This document shows, in pieces, positions 42,199 through 51,148 of a DNA stretch of 64,000 nt. The notes beneath the pieces are model-generated. The model worked only from the letters and a program-made list of their open reading frames with translations, had not been told where the DNA came from and made no database searches. The position numbers and the translations under genes are program-made. Each line of letters starts with the position of its first letter. The first letter of the stretch is position 1. The stretch is from Amaricoccus sp003258405 (GTDB lineage: Bacteria; Pseudomonadota; Alphaproteobacteria; Rhodobacterales; Rhodobacteraceae), in contig NZ_CP171225.1 in assembly GCF_043226085.1 (NCBI RefSeq), positions 2,666,001 to 2,730,000 on the forward strand, read 5' to 3'.

Positions 42199-43895
42199 CG
42201 GGCGGGCCGCATGGCGCGGCGGTTGCGCCAGAGGAGGGCGGGGAGGCCGAGGGCGAGGGCGAAGCCCGCGAAGGGCAGGGCCGCCTGCACCAGCGCCCAG
42301 GTGCCGATGAGGCGGCGGTCGCCGCCCGAGGCCAGCGCGACGGCTTCGGTGGTGAGCGTTGCGACCCGGCCCGCGCCGATCAGCAGCGTCGGCAGGTAGA
42401 GGCCGATCGAGACGGCGAGGCCGACGGCGGCGGCGGTGAGGATGGGCCGGAGCATCATCGGGAGGCGGACGCGGCGGAAGATCCGGCCGGGCGGTGCGCC
42501 GAGCGTTGCCGCGGCCGCGGCGAGGCGCGGGTCGAGCGCGGCCCAGGGCTCGGCGAGCGAGAGATAGACATAGGGCAGCACGAAGACGGTGTGGGCGAGG
42601 GTGACGGCGAGCGGGCCGCCGTCGAGCCCGGCCATGAGGCCGAGGATCTGGAGGCCGAAGAGGAAGGCGACCTGGGGCACGACGAGCGGCAGGTAGAGGA
42701 GCGCGAGCAGGGCGCGGCCGGCGCCGCGGCCGCGGCGGGTGGCGTTCTCGAGGCAGGCGAGGACGAGGGCGAGGCTGAGGGCGGTGGCCCCGGCGGCGAT
42801 GCCGAGCGTGGTGAGGGCGGCGCCGGCGAGCTCGGGGGCGGCGCGGCTCCAGGCGCGGAGCGTGAGGCTTGCGGGGAGCGCGTCGGGGAAGCTCCAGAGG
42901 CCCGCGACCGACCAGACCGCGAGGCTTGCGAGGCCCGCGAGCATCGGCAGGGTCGCGAGCGCGGCGGCAAGGGCGCCCGCGGCACGCGGCAGGCGGTCGC
43001 GCGGGTGCCGGGTGCCGCGGGTGATCCAGGCACGGCCGAGCCGGGTGGCGGCGGCCTCGGCGAGGCGCCAGAGCGCGAGCGCGGCGAGGACGAGGCCGAG
43101 CTGGAGCGTTGCCCCGGCGGCGGCCTTGAGCCAGAGGGCGAGGTCCGGGTCGCGCATCCATTGCGTGAGGCGCACGGCAAGGGTCGCGGGCGTGCTCGGG
43201 CCGAGGATGAGCGCGGTTTCGACATTGGCGAGCGAAAAGGCGAGGACGGCGAAGACCGGCAGGCGGATCTGCGGGTAGATGCGGGGAAAGACCGCCTTGA
43301 GCCAGGCGGTGCTCGGACCGTAGCCGAGGGTGAGGGCGGCGCGCCGGGCGCGGGCGGCGTCGGCCTGCGGCAGGGCGGCGAGGCTCATGAGCAGCAGGAA
43401 CGGCACCTCCTTGGCGGCGAGGCCCGCGATGAGCGAGAGGCCGAGCGGGTCGCCGGGCAGGAGCCAGTCCGGCGGGGTCTGCCAGCCGGTGGCCCAGGGC
43501 GAGACGGCGCGCACGGCCCAGCCCGAGGGCGCGATGAGGAAGGCGAGCCCGAAGGCGGCGGCGGCATGGGGCACCGAAAGGAGCGGGGAGAGCGCGCGCT
43601 CGATGAGGCGGAAGGGCCGTGTGCCGTGCCAGGCGGCGAGGATGAGGGTGGTGAGGGCGAGCGAGACCACGGTCGCCGCGAGCCCGGTGCCGAGGCTCAG
43701 GGCTGCCGAGCGCCAGAGGCCGGGGGTGGCGAGAAGGGCCGCCCAGGGCGCGAGGTCGAGCCGGGTGCCGCCAAGCGCCGGGGCGAGGCCGAGGCCGGGC
43801 AGGATGGTGCCCGCGAGCCCCGCGAGCACCGGCAGCGCGATGAGGCCGAGGGTGACGGCGGGCGCGAGCGCGAGAAGGCCGGGGCGCTCAGGCAT
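42195..43895 (-). CDS. ynjC: ABC transporter permease, two fused domains (YnjC type)
   Basis: 566 residues, about 12 membrane helices in two tandem BPD-type halves. Each half has an EAA-like loop for the ATPase: LTLGYGPSTAWLKAVFPRI near residue 190 and AAATLGAPPGRIFRRVRLPM near 470. The doubled permease matches E. coli YnjC and ThiP in layout. It is followed by its ATPase with a four-base overlap and preceded by the binding-protein gene 60 bases upstream. Extreme GC content and Ala/Leu richness make weak similarity searches noisy. Confidence 0.9.
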   Translation of the reverse strand: MPERPGLLALAPAVTLGLIALPVLAGLAGTILPGLGLAPALGGTRLDLAPWAALLATPGLWRSAALSLGTGLAATVVSLALTTLILAAWHGTRPFRLIERALSPLLSVPHAAAAFGLAFLIAPSGWAVRAVSPWATGWQTPPDWLLPGDPLGLSLIAGLAAKEVPFLLLMSLAALPQADAARARRAALTLGYGPSTAWLKAVFPRIYPQIRLPVFAVLAFSLANVETALILGPSTPATLAVRLTQWMRDPDLALWLKAAAGATLQLGLVLAALALWRLAEAAATRLGRAWITRGTRHPRDRLPRAAGALAAALATLPMLAGLASLAVWSVAGLWSFPDALPASLTLRAWSRAAPELAGAALTTLGIAAGATALSLALVLACLENATRRGRGAGRALLALLYLPLVVPQVAFLFGLQILGLMAGLDGGPLAVTLAHTVFVLPYVYLSLAEPWAALDPRLAAAAATLGAPPGRIFRRVRLPMMLRPILTAAAVGLAVSIGLYLPTLLIGAGRVATLTTEAVALASGGDRRLIGTWALVQAALPFAGFALALGLPALLWRNRRAMRPAR

Positions 43896-43955
43896 CGGGC
43901 CGGGGGAGCGCAGGTCTGGCCTTGGGTGTGGCGGTGGGGGGCAGCATCGATGGGG

Positions 43956-45179
43956 CTATTCGCCGACGCCATAGCGGGAGGACCAGTCGCGCGAGAGGCG
44001 CTCCATCCAGCTCGGGTGCGGCTCGGGGAGGCTCCGCCCGAGCGCCTCGGGCGAAAGGGTCGCGGGGCCGAGGTCGATCGCCTCGAAGCGGGCGCGGTCT
44101 TCGGGCGCGAGGCTTGCGATGTCGAGCACGGTGAAATTGCCGAGCACGGCGGGATCCTGCGCGCGGGCCTGCGCCTCGGGCGAGATCAGGAAGTTCGCGA
44201 AGACCATCGCGCCTTCCTTCGCCGCGGCATTGAAGGGAATGGCGACGAAATTCGCGTTGCCGATGGTGCCGCCCTCGAGAACGTAGGAGCGCACGGTATC
44301 GGGAAGCTCGCCATTGGCGATGGCGGCGCTTGCCTCGGACTGGTTGAAGGAGAAGGCGAGGTCGATCTCGCCATCGGCCATGAGCTGCTTGAGCGCGGTG
44401 CCGGTGAGCGGATAGGCGCGGCCGCCGCGCCAGAGATCGGGCGCGAGCCCGTCGAGCCAGGCCCAGAGCGGGCGGGTGAGTTCGGCGTAGCGCGCCTCGT
44501 CCACGGGCTCTTGCAGCGCTGCCGTGTCGGGGACGAGCGCGAAGGCCGCCTGCTTGAGGAAGGTGAGGCCGAGGAAATCGGGCGGCTGGGGATAGGTGGA
44601 GCGGCCGGGATGCGCCGCGGCCCAGGTACCGAGCGCCGCGATCGAGCGGGGTGGCTCGGGGAGGCGCGCGGTGTCGTGATAGAAGACGATCTGCGCCATG
44701 CCCCAGGGGGCCTCGAGACCCTCGGTGGGCACGGTGAAATCGTTCACCACGGTCGGCTTGCCCGCCACATCGACGTGGCGCCAGTTCGGAAGGTCCTCGG
44801 CCCAGGGGCCGAAGAGCAGGCCCCCCTCCTTCATCGCGGCGAAGTTCGGGCCGTTGATCCAGACGAGATCGACCGCGCCGCCCGTGTCACGCCCCGCGGC
44901 CTTCTCGGCCGCGACGCGCGCGACCGCCTCGCCGGTGTCGGCGAGCTTCACTTGGGTGACCTTCACGCCGTAGCGTGCCTCGACCTCGTCGGCGGCCCAG
45001 GCGATGTAGTCGTTGCGCCGCGGGTCGCCGCCCCAGGCGTGAAACCAGACCTGCTGGCCGCGGGCGGACGCCTCCACCGCGGGCCAGTCGGCGGGATCGG
45101 GGCGGTCGCCGGCGAGCGCCGGGCCAGATGCCAGCGCGGCGAGGAGGAGGGCGAGGGCACGGGCACGGAGGATCGGCAT
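43956..45179 (-). CDS. ynjB: ABC transporter substrate-binding protein (YnjB type)
   Basis: 407 residues with a signal peptide (ARALALLLAALASGPALAG), periplasmic. The YnjB signature is strong at the mature N-terminus: QVWFHAWGGDPRRNDYIAWA then VEARYGVKVTQVKLADTGEA, followed by GGAVDLVWINGPNFAAMKEG and IPFNAAAKEGAMVFANFLIS. Family relatives bind thiamine, iron or polyamines; the YnjB ligand itself is not firmly known. GGAGACCCC stands before the ATG. First gene of the ynjBCD operon. Confidence 0.92.
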   Translation of the reverse strand: MPILRARALALLLAALASGPALAGDRPDPADWPAVEASARGQQVWFHAWGGDPRRNDYIAWAADEVEARYGVKVTQVKLADTGEAVARVAAEKAAGRDTGGAVDLVWINGPNFAAMKEGGLLFGPWAEDLPNWRHVDVAGKPTVVNDFTVPTEGLEAPWGMAQIVFYHDTARLPEPPRSIAALGTWAAAHPGRSTYPQPPDFLGLTFLKQAAFALVPDTAALQEPVDEARYAELTRPLWAWLDGLAPDLWRGGRAYPLTGTALKQLMADGEIDLAFSFNQSEASAAIANGELPDTVRSYVLEGGTIGNANFVAIPFNAAAKEGAMVFANFLISPEAQARAQDPAVLGNFTVLDIASLAPEDRARFEAIDLGPATLSPEALGRSLPEPHPSWMERLSRDWSSRYGVGE

Positions 45180-45538
45180 GGGGTCTCCTGATGTCTCGGC
45201 GGGAAAGGCGGGGTCCGGCCATGCCATTCGCCTCTATGGCGAGAAATGTTTCAACCCGATCGCCCCAAAGACGCGATAACAATTAAACGATCTGTCAACC
45301 GGCCAATTCAGGGCATTGCTTGTTGGCGCTCTGGCAGAGATAGATGGCAACGGTGGTGGGGCCGGATTCCGGCGCCCTTGCCGCACTCGTGTCGTGGCTA
45401 TTTCCCAGGGGAAGGGCGGTAGTCGCGGTGTTTGACATGGGAATGGGGGAAAAATAGAACTCACCCAACTCTATGTATGTAGAATCCGGCAGTGGATCGA
45501 GAGAATCCGCGCCACCTGGAAGGAAGAGGACGCATTCC
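45180..45538. other. Gene-free stretch between divergent ynjB and pntA
   Basis: 359 bases, noticeably more AT-rich than the coding DNA, especially 45270-45300 and 45425-45490. It holds the pntA promoter listed separately and should hold the ynjB promoter. No riboswitch-like structure or small gene could be supported. Confidence 0.45.
45432..45460 (+). promoter_or_regulatory. Candidate sigma-70 promoter for pntAB
   Basis: TTGACA at 45432-45437, a 17-base spacer and TAGAAC at 45455-45460, about 70 bases before the probable transcript reaches the pntA GTG. The -35 is perfect and the spacer ideal; the -10 is moderate, as usual in GC-rich alphaproteobacteria. The A-rich run before the -10 may help opening. 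Confidence 0.6.
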
Positions 45539-47113
45539 GTGATCATCGGTGCCCCGAAGGAAATATGCGAGGGGGAAGCGCGTGTCGCGCTGACGCCGCA
45601 GTCGGCCCAACTGCTCAAGAAACTCGGATATACCTGCATCGTGGAAACCGGCGCCGGTGGCGCCGCGCGTTTCACTGACGAGGCCTATGCTGCCGCCGGT
45701 GTCGAGGTCGTTCCGACCGCCGCCGATCTCTGGAGCCGCGCCGATATCGTCGTGAAGGTGCGCCCGCCCGAGGCGTCCGAGGTCGAGATGACCCGGTCGG
45801 GCCAGACGGTCATCAGCTTCGTCTATCCGGCGCAGAACGCCGAGCTGCTCGAGAGCCTGAAGGCGAAGGGCGTGACCGCGCTCGCCATGGACATGGTGCC
45901 GCGCATCAGCCGCGCGCAGAAGATGGACGCGCTGAGCTCGATGGCCAACATCGCGGGCTATCGCGCAGTCATCGAGGCGGGCAACAACTTCGGCCGCTTC
46001 TTCACCGGCCAGGTGACGGCGGCGGGCAAGGTGCCGCCGGCGAAGGTGCTGGTGATCGGCGCGGGCGTCGCGGGTCTCGCGGCGATCGGCACGGCCGCAT
46101 CGCTCGGCGCGATCGTGCTCGCCTTCGACGTGCGGCCCGAGGTCGCCGAACAGATCGAGTCGATGGGCGCCGAGTTCGTCTATCTCGACTTCGAGGAACA
46201 GCAGCAGGACGGCTCCGCGACCGGCGGCTATGCCGCGCCCTCGAGCCCCGAGTTCCGCGAGGCCCAGCTCAAGAAGTTCCGCGAGCTCGCCCCCGAGATG
46301 GACGTGGTGATCTCGACCGCGCTCATTCCGGGCCGCGACGCGCCGAAGCTGTGGCTGAAGGACATGGTCGAGGCGATGAAGCCCGGCTCCGTGGTGGTGG
46401 ACCTCGCCGCCGAGCGTGGCGGCAACTGCGACCTCACCGTGCCGAACGAGAAAATCACGACCGATCACGGTGTCACCATCATCGGCTACACCGATTTCCC
46501 GAGCCGGATGGCGACGCAGAGCTCGACGCTCTACGCCAACAACATCCGCCACATGATGGACGATCTCACGCCCGAGAAGAACGGCGCGCCTTTCGTCAAC
46601 ATGGAGGATGACGTGATCCGCGGGGCGCTCGTCACCCATGACGGCGCCGTCACCTTCCCGCCGCCGCCGCCGAAAGTGAAGGCGATCGCGGCGCAGAAGC
46701 CGAAGGAAAAGGCCAAGGAACTCACGCCCGAGGAAAAGCGGGCGCAGGAGGTCGCGGCCTTCAAGGCGCAGACCCGGCAGCAGGTCACGCTGCTCGGCGT
46801 CGGCGCGCTGGTGCTGCTCGCGATCGGCCTCGTGGCGCCGGCCTCGTTCATGCAGCATTTCATCGTCTTCGTGCTGTCGGTCTTCGTGGGCTTCCAGGTG
46901 ATCTGGAACGTCTCGCACAGCCTGCACACGCCGCTCATGGCGGTGACGAACGCAATCTCCTCGATCATCATTCTGGGCGCGCTCATGCAGATCGGCTCGG
47001 GGTCCTTCCTGGTGATCCTTCTGGCTGCGGTGTCGATCTTCATGGCGGGGATCAACATCTTCGGCGGCTTCCTGGTGACGCGTCGCATGCTCGCGATGTT
47101 CCAGAAATCGTAA
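45539..47113 (+). CDS. pntA: NAD(P) transhydrogenase subunit alpha PntA
   Basis: 524 residues from a GTG (VIIGAPKEICEGEARVALTP is the family N-terminus; GGAAGAGGA lies upstream). Domain I, residues about 1-385, binds NAD(H): AKVLVIGAGVAGLAAIGTAA and YTDFPSRMATQSSTLYANNI. A charged linker (KPKEKAKELTPEEKRAQEVA) leads to three or four membrane helices from about 415. It is the full-length alpha chain of E. coli type, not split into two proteins as in Rhodospirillum rubrum. With PntB it couples proton entry to NADPH formation in the inner membrane. The first 22 codons of the longer frame at 45473 have no family match. Confidence 0.96.
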   Translation: MIIGAPKEICEGEARVALTPQSAQLLKKLGYTCIVETGAGGAARFTDEAYAAAGVEVVPTAADLWSRADIVVKVRPPEASEVEMTRSGQTVISFVYPAQNAELLESLKAKGVTALAMDMVPRISRAQKMDALSSMANIAGYRAVIEAGNNFGRFFTGQVTAAGKVPPAKVLVIGAGVAGLAAIGTAASLGAIVLAFDVRPEVAEQIESMGAEFVYLDFEEQQQDGSATGGYAAPSSPEFREAQLKKFRELAPEMDVVISTALIPGRDAPKLWLKDMVEAMKPGSVVVDLAAERGGNCDLTVPNEKITTDHGVTIIGYTDFPSRMATQSSTLYANNIRHMMDDLTPEKNGAPFVNMEDDVIRGALVTHDGAVTFPPPPPKVKAIAAQKPKEKAKELTPEEKRAQEVAAFKAQTRQQVTLLGVGALVLLAIGLVAPASFMQHFIVFVLSVFVGFQVIWNVSHSLHTPLMAVTNAISSIIILGALMQIGSGSFLVILLAAVSIFMAGINIFGGFLVTRRMLAMFQKS

Positions 47114-47128
47114 TCGGGGGTAGGGACA

Positions 47129-48562
47129 ATGGAATTCGGTTTCACGACGGCGGCCTATGTGGTCGCGGCAGTCCTCTTCATCCTCTCGCTCGGCGGTCTC
47201 TCGGGGCAGGAAAGCGCGAAGCGCGCGGTCTGGTACGGCATCTCGGGCATGGCGCTCGCGGTCTTCGCGACGCTGATCGGGCCGGGCTCGGGCCTCTGGA
47301 TCCTCTCCGTGCTGCTGATCGCGGCGGGCGGGGTCATCGGCTTCATCGTCGCCAAGCGCGTGCAGATGACCGAAATGCCGCAGCTCGTCGCCGCGATGCA
47401 TTCGCTGGTCGGCCTCGCCGCGGTCTTCGTCGGCTATAACGCGCATCTCGAGCTCGGCCGCGTGCTCGCGATGGACGAGGCGGCGCGCGAGGGGCTCAAG
47501 GGCTTCGCCGCGGTGCTGGCGCACAAGACCTCGGTCGAGCAGTCGATCCTCAGGGTCGAGCTCTTCCTCGGCGTCTTCATCGGGGCGGTGACCTTCACCG
47601 GGTCGATCGTCGCCTTCGGCAAGCTCGCGGGCAAGCTCAACTCCAAGGCGACCAAGCTGCCGGGCGGACATGTCCTCAACGCGACGGCGGCCGGGCTCTC
47701 GGTGATCCTGCTCTTCGTCTATCTCGCGACCGGGGGCATGTGGGCGCTGCTGCTGATGACGCTTCTGGCGTTCTTCATCGGCTACCACCTCATCATGGGG
47801 ATCGGCGGCGCGGACATGCCCGTCGTGGTCTCGATGCTCAACAGCTACTCGGGCTGGGCCGCGGCGGCGATCGGCTTCTCGCTCGGCAACGACCTGCTGA
47901 TCGTGGTCGGCGCGCTGGTCGGCTCCTCGGGTGCGATCCTCTCCTACATCATGTGCAAGGCGATGAACCGCAGCTTCGTCTCGGTGATCCTCGGCGGCTT
48001 CGGCGGCACGACGGGCCCGGCGATGGAGGTCGAGGGCGAGATGGTGCCGACGGATGCCGACTATGTCGCCGACGCGCTGAAGGATGCCGATTCGGTCATC
48101 ATCGTGCCGGGTTACGGCATGGCGGTGGCGCAGGCGCAGAACGCGATCTCCGAGCTCACCCGCAGGCTGCGCGGCATGGGCAAGGAGGTGCGCTTCGCCA
48201 TCCATCCCGTTGCGGGCCGTCTGCCGGGGCACATGAACGTGCTTCTGGCCGAAGCGAAGGTGCCGTACGACATCGTCATGGAGATGGACGAGATCAACGA
48301 GGATTTCCCGGACACGGACGTGGCGATCGTCGTCGGCTCGAACGACATCGTGAACCCGGCCGCGCAGGAGGATCCGAACTCGCCGATCGCCGGCATGCCG
48401 GTGCTCGAGGTGTGGAAGGCCAAGCAGGTCTTCGTCTCGAAGCGCGGGCAGGGCACCGGTTACTCGGGCATCGAGAACCCGCTCTTCTACAAGGAGAACA
48501 CGCGGATGTTCTACGGCGATGCCCGCGCCTCGGTCGATGCGCTGCTCCAGCGCCTGAGCTGA
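47129..48562 (+). CDS. pntB: NAD(P) transhydrogenase subunit beta PntB
   Basis: 477 residues. About nine membrane helices in the first 270 residues, including KTSVEQSILRVELFLGVFIG and MGIGGADMPVVVSMLNSYSG, which hold the proton-path residues. The NADP(H)-binding domain III follows with VIIVPGYGMAVAQAQNAISE, RFAIHPVAGRLPGHMNVLLA and VAIVVGSNDIVNPAAQ. All marks of the family are intact. GGGGGTAGGGAC precedes the ATG, 15 bases after pntA, so they form one operon. Confidence 0.97.
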   Translation: MEFGFTTAAYVVAAVLFILSLGGLSGQESAKRAVWYGISGMALAVFATLIGPGSGLWILSVLLIAAGGVIGFIVAKRVQMTEMPQLVAAMHSLVGLAAVFVGYNAHLELGRVLAMDEAAREGLKGFAAVLAHKTSVEQSILRVELFLGVFIGAVTFTGSIVAFGKLAGKLNSKATKLPGGHVLNATAAGLSVILLFVYLATGGMWALLLMTLLAFFIGYHLIMGIGGADMPVVVSMLNSYSGWAAAAIGFSLGNDLLIVVGALVGSSGAILSYIMCKAMNRSFVSVILGGFGGTTGPAMEVEGEMVPTDADYVADALKDADSVIIVPGYGMAVAQAQNAISELTRRLRGMGKEVRFAIHPVAGRLPGHMNVLLAEAKVPYDIVMEMDEINEDFPDTDVAIVVGSNDIVNPAAQEDPNSPIAGMPVLEVWKAKQVFVSKRGQGTGYSGIENPLFYKENTRMFYGDARASVDALLQRLS

Positions 48563-48680
48563 ACCGGGCGGGGGGCCGCGCTCCCCGCGACAGGAGACAG
48601 ACGGACGGGCAGGCCGGAAGGTCTGCCCGCAAGCATTTCCGGGCCTGCCGAGAGCGCCCGGCACGGACAAGGACAGGTGA

Positions 48681-49319
48681 ATGAAGCTGCATGTCTATGA
48701 CCACTGCCCCTACTGCGTGCGGGCGCGGATGGCCCTTGGTCTGAAGGGAATCCCCTTTGAGATGCGGGTCCAGCTCAATGACGACGAGGCAACGCCGATC
48801 TCGATGATCGGCAAGAAGATGTTGCCGATCCTCGAGGATGCGGACGGGTTCATGGGCGAAAGCCTCGACATCGTGGCGAAGGTCGATGCGATGACGGGGG
48901 CACGGCTGTTCGAGCGGCCGGCGCGGCCCGAGATCCGCGGCTGGATCGACACCTGGCAGGGCGTGGTCGACCGGCTGGTGACCCCGCGCACGCCGGTGGC
49001 GGTCTATCCGGAATTCGCCACTGCCGCGGCGCGGGCCTATTTCACCGGGCGGCGCGAGCGCACGCCGGGGCGGTTCGCGGCGCTGATCGCCGAGACCGAT
49101 GCGCTGGTGGCCGAGCTTGCGCCGGGGCTCGCGGCGCTGGTGCCGCTGCTGCCGCGGCCGGGGAGCATTTCGATGGACGACATCCTGCTCTTCCCGGTGC
49201 TGCGCAGCCTCTCGATCGTACCGGAGGTGACGCTGCCGGCGGAGGTCGCGGCCTATCGCGACCGGATGGCGGCCGAGGCGGGCATTCCGCTCTTCGAGGC
49301 GTTGCGGCTCGCGAGCTGA
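48681..49319 (+). CDS. grxB: Glutaredoxin 2 (GrxB)
   Basis: 212 residues, the size of the GST-like glutaredoxin 2 rather than the 9-kDa type. Active site CPYC at residues 9-12, GSH-site GKKMLPILEDADGFMGESLD with the cis-Pro, then an all-helical C-terminal domain. Reduces protein or glutathione mixed disulfides with NADPH through glutathione reductase. It follows pntB by 118 bases, so NADPH supply and use may be coregulated; that is inference. GGACAGGTGA precedes the ATG. Confidence 0.92.
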   Translation: MKLHVYDHCPYCVRARMALGLKGIPFEMRVQLNDDEATPISMIGKKMLPILEDADGFMGESLDIVAKVDAMTGARLFERPARPEIRGWIDTWQGVVDRLVTPRTPVAVYPEFATAAARAYFTGRRERTPGRFAALIAETDALVAELAPGLAALVPLLPRPGSISMDDILLFPVLRSLSIVPEVTLPAEVAAYRDRMAAEAGIPLFEALRLAS

Positions 49320-49409
49320 CGCCCCTGTGGCGCCCGGGGGCTACCGGATCGCGCAATTCGTGCTATGGTTGTGTTTGTTCCGGGCGGATCCCGCGAGGAG
49401 TTCGGCGTC

Positions 49410-49979
49410 ATGACCAGTGAGCGTGTTTGGCGGGAGGTGCCCGGGGCAGACCGGGGCGCACCCGTGCGGCAGAGGCGAGGGCGGGAGGCCTCGGCGGGTC
49501 AGCCGGGCCTCGCGGCGCTGCAACGGGAGGCCGCGGAGGGCCCGTCGGTGCAGGGAGTTCAGGCGCTCCAGCGGATGGCGGACGATCGCGCGCTGCAGCG
49601 GGCTTCGCTGGAGGAGGAAGAGCCGCTTCAGGGCAGGTTCGAGCCGCAGCCGGCCGTTCTCCAGCGGGTGAAGGTCGGCCAGATCGAGGTGAGCCCGAGC
49701 GGCGGGATGCCGACCTGGGAGCAGGGCGGCCAGACCTATCACCTCAATCTCACGACAGCGACGTTCCACGTCACGCGCGAGGGCAATCCGAAGATCCACT
49801 ATTTCTACGAAGGCTATGACGAAGGCATCACCGACAAGCAGCCGACGCAGGGCGAGCGCGGATCGAAGAAGAAGGACAGGGACCGCAAGAAGGTGAAGAC
49901 CTCGACGGTCTTCTCCGCGCTGCCGCAGAACGTGCAGGATTTCATCCGGACCCATTACGCGGAGCTGCTCCAGGTCTGA
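49410..49979 (+). CDS. Orphan protein with eCIS-cargo-like N-terminal region
   Basis: 189 residues, no signal peptide, no membrane helix. The first 90 residues are low-complexity and carry the phrase set LAALQREAAEG, VQALQRMADDRALQRASL and EEEEPLQGRF ending AVLQR. Repeated LQR/LQG units with MADD and EEEPLQ are, by my recollection, typical of the leader of DUF4157 and other cargo proteins of extracellular contractile injection systems. The last 100 residues (QIEVSPSGGMPTWEQGGQTY, NPKIHYFYEGYDEGI, a Lys-rich KKKDRDRKKVK and PQNVQDFIRTHYAELL) match no family I know. No injection-system genes are nearby. GAGGAG precedes ATG 49410. Its last 38 bases overlap the FAD gene on the other strand. Confidence 0.6.
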   Translation: MTSERVWREVPGADRGAPVRQRRGREASAGQPGLAALQREAAEGPSVQGVQALQRMADDRALQRASLEEEEPLQGRFEPQPAVLQRVKVGQIEVSPSGGMPTWEQGGQTYHLNLTTATFHVTREGNPKIHYFYEGYDEGITDKQPTQGERGSKKKDRDRKKVKTSTVFSALPQNVQDFIRTHYAELLQV

Positions 49980-51102
49980 GCGCGGCGCCGGAGGGGGCGA
50001 GCCCGTGGCCTGCGGGCGTGAAGCGCGCGGGCAGGCCGGAGGGTCGCCCGGCGGCGAGATCGGCGATGGCCGCGCCGATCAGGGGGGCGAAGCCGAAGCC
50101 GGTGCGAAAGCCGCCATTCGCCACGAAGACACCGGGCCAGCCGGGCACCGGGCCGACCAGCGGATCGGCCTTCGGTGCCCGCGGGCGAACCCCGGCCCAG
50201 CGTTCCAGCACGGCGGCGCCGCGGAGCGGCGGGCAGAGGCGCGCGGCCCGGGCGATGAGGTCATCGAGCTGGGAATCGGTCGCGGCGGGATCGGAAAACG
50301 CCTTTTCGCTGGTCGAGCCGACGGCGACGCTGCCGTCGTCATGGGGCACGACATAAAGACCGTCGCCGTAGATCATGGCCGGCGGCGGAGGGCCCGCGGG
50401 GCGCAGGAGGGCGGCCTGGCCCTTGACGCCGAGCCCGGCCGAACCGGGCATCGCGGGCGCCACCAGTCCCGCCCCGCCGGTGCCCGCGGCGATGACGATC
50501 GCCTCCGTGCTGAGGTGCGCGCCGGCAAGGTCGACGCAGCCGGGCCGGACGGCCCTGACCTCCGTGCCGCACCGGACCCGTCCGCCGAGCGCCTCGAGCG
50601 CTGCCACGAGGGCGGCGAGCGCGCGGCGGGGGTGGAGGCGGGCGGACAGGGTTTCGTGGACGGCGCCCCAGGGCGCGGCCTCGGGGTCGACCCAGGCAGG
50701 CAGCATCGCTGCGGGGACGACCTCCCAGGTGAAGTCGGCCGGCCAGTGACGGCGCGCCTCCGCGCCGTCGGCTGCCATGCGGGCGGCGGCCTCGGGGGCG
50801 GTGAGCGGCATCCAGCGGCCGGTCCGGGCATAGCCGGGGGCGAGGCCGCCGAGCGTCTCGACCTCGCGCCAGTAGGCGTCGGCCCCGATGAGCGCGTCGA
50901 GCTGGAGCTGCTTCTTGTCGCTCCACCCGCGCGGGATGTGGGGGGAGAGGGCCCCGACGAGGCCGCCGCTGGCACCGGCGCCCACCCCGGCGGCCTCGAG
51001 CACCTCGACCTGCCAGCCATCGCGCGCCAGCGCCAGCGCCGAGGCCAGCCCCAGCGCACCGGCGCCGATCACGATGATATCGCCCCTTCCGCCCTTTTCC
51101 AT
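49942..51102 (-). CDS. FAD-dependent oxidoreductase (DAO family; MnmC C-domain-like)
   Basis: 386 residues. FAD-binding GAGALGLASALALARDG at 13-29, then AAGVGAGASGGLVGALSPHI as in MnmC(o)/glycine-oxidase proteins, VIAAGTGGAGLV, LYVVPHDDGSVAVGSTSEKA and the closing NGGFRTGFGFAPLIGAAIA. It lies head to head, 46 bases from mnmD. In E. coli these two activities are fused in MnmC, so the protein may be the tRNA cmnm5s2U34 demodification oxidase in split form; a general amino-acid oxidase is the alternative. Confidence 0.82.
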   Translation of the reverse strand: MEKGGRGDIIVIGAGALGLASALALARDGWQVEVLEAAGVGAGASGGLVGALSPHIPRGWSDKKQLQLDALIGADAYWREVETLGGLAPGYARTGRWMPLTAPEAAARMAADGAEARRHWPADFTWEVVPAAMLPAWVDPEAAPWGAVHETLSARLHPRRALAALVAALEALGGRVRCGTEVRAVRPGCVDLAGAHLSTEAIVIAAGTGGAGLVAPAMPGSAGLGVKGQAALLRPAGPPPPAMIYGDGLYVVPHDDGSVAVGSTSEKAFSDPAATDSQLDDLIARAARLCPPLRGAAVLERWAGVRPRAPKADPLVGPVPGWPGVFVANGGFRTGFGFAPLIGAAIADLAAGRPSGLPARFTPAGHGLAPSGAALRPGAAPRNGSG

Positions 51103-51148
51103 GCTCCTGCACCTGCCTATGATCACCCGTTCGGAACGGGGATAGACC

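Noticed and set aside
42195..45179. ThiBPQ thiamine transporter as the identity of the ABC operon
   Set aside because: ATPase and doubled permease fit both ThiQP and YnjDC, but the binding protein has the YnjB signature (FHAWGGDPRRNDYI) rather than that of ThiB.
42591..45191. An 866-codon Glu/Gly/Arg-rich open frame opposite the ynjBCD operon
   Set aside because: Composition is that of the reverse complement of Ala/Leu-rich membrane protein DNA; no recognisable domain.
45461..48670. A 1069-codon Arg/His/Asp-rich open frame opposite pntAB
   Set aside because: Antisense to two complete, highly conserved transhydrogenase genes; no ribosome site or family content.
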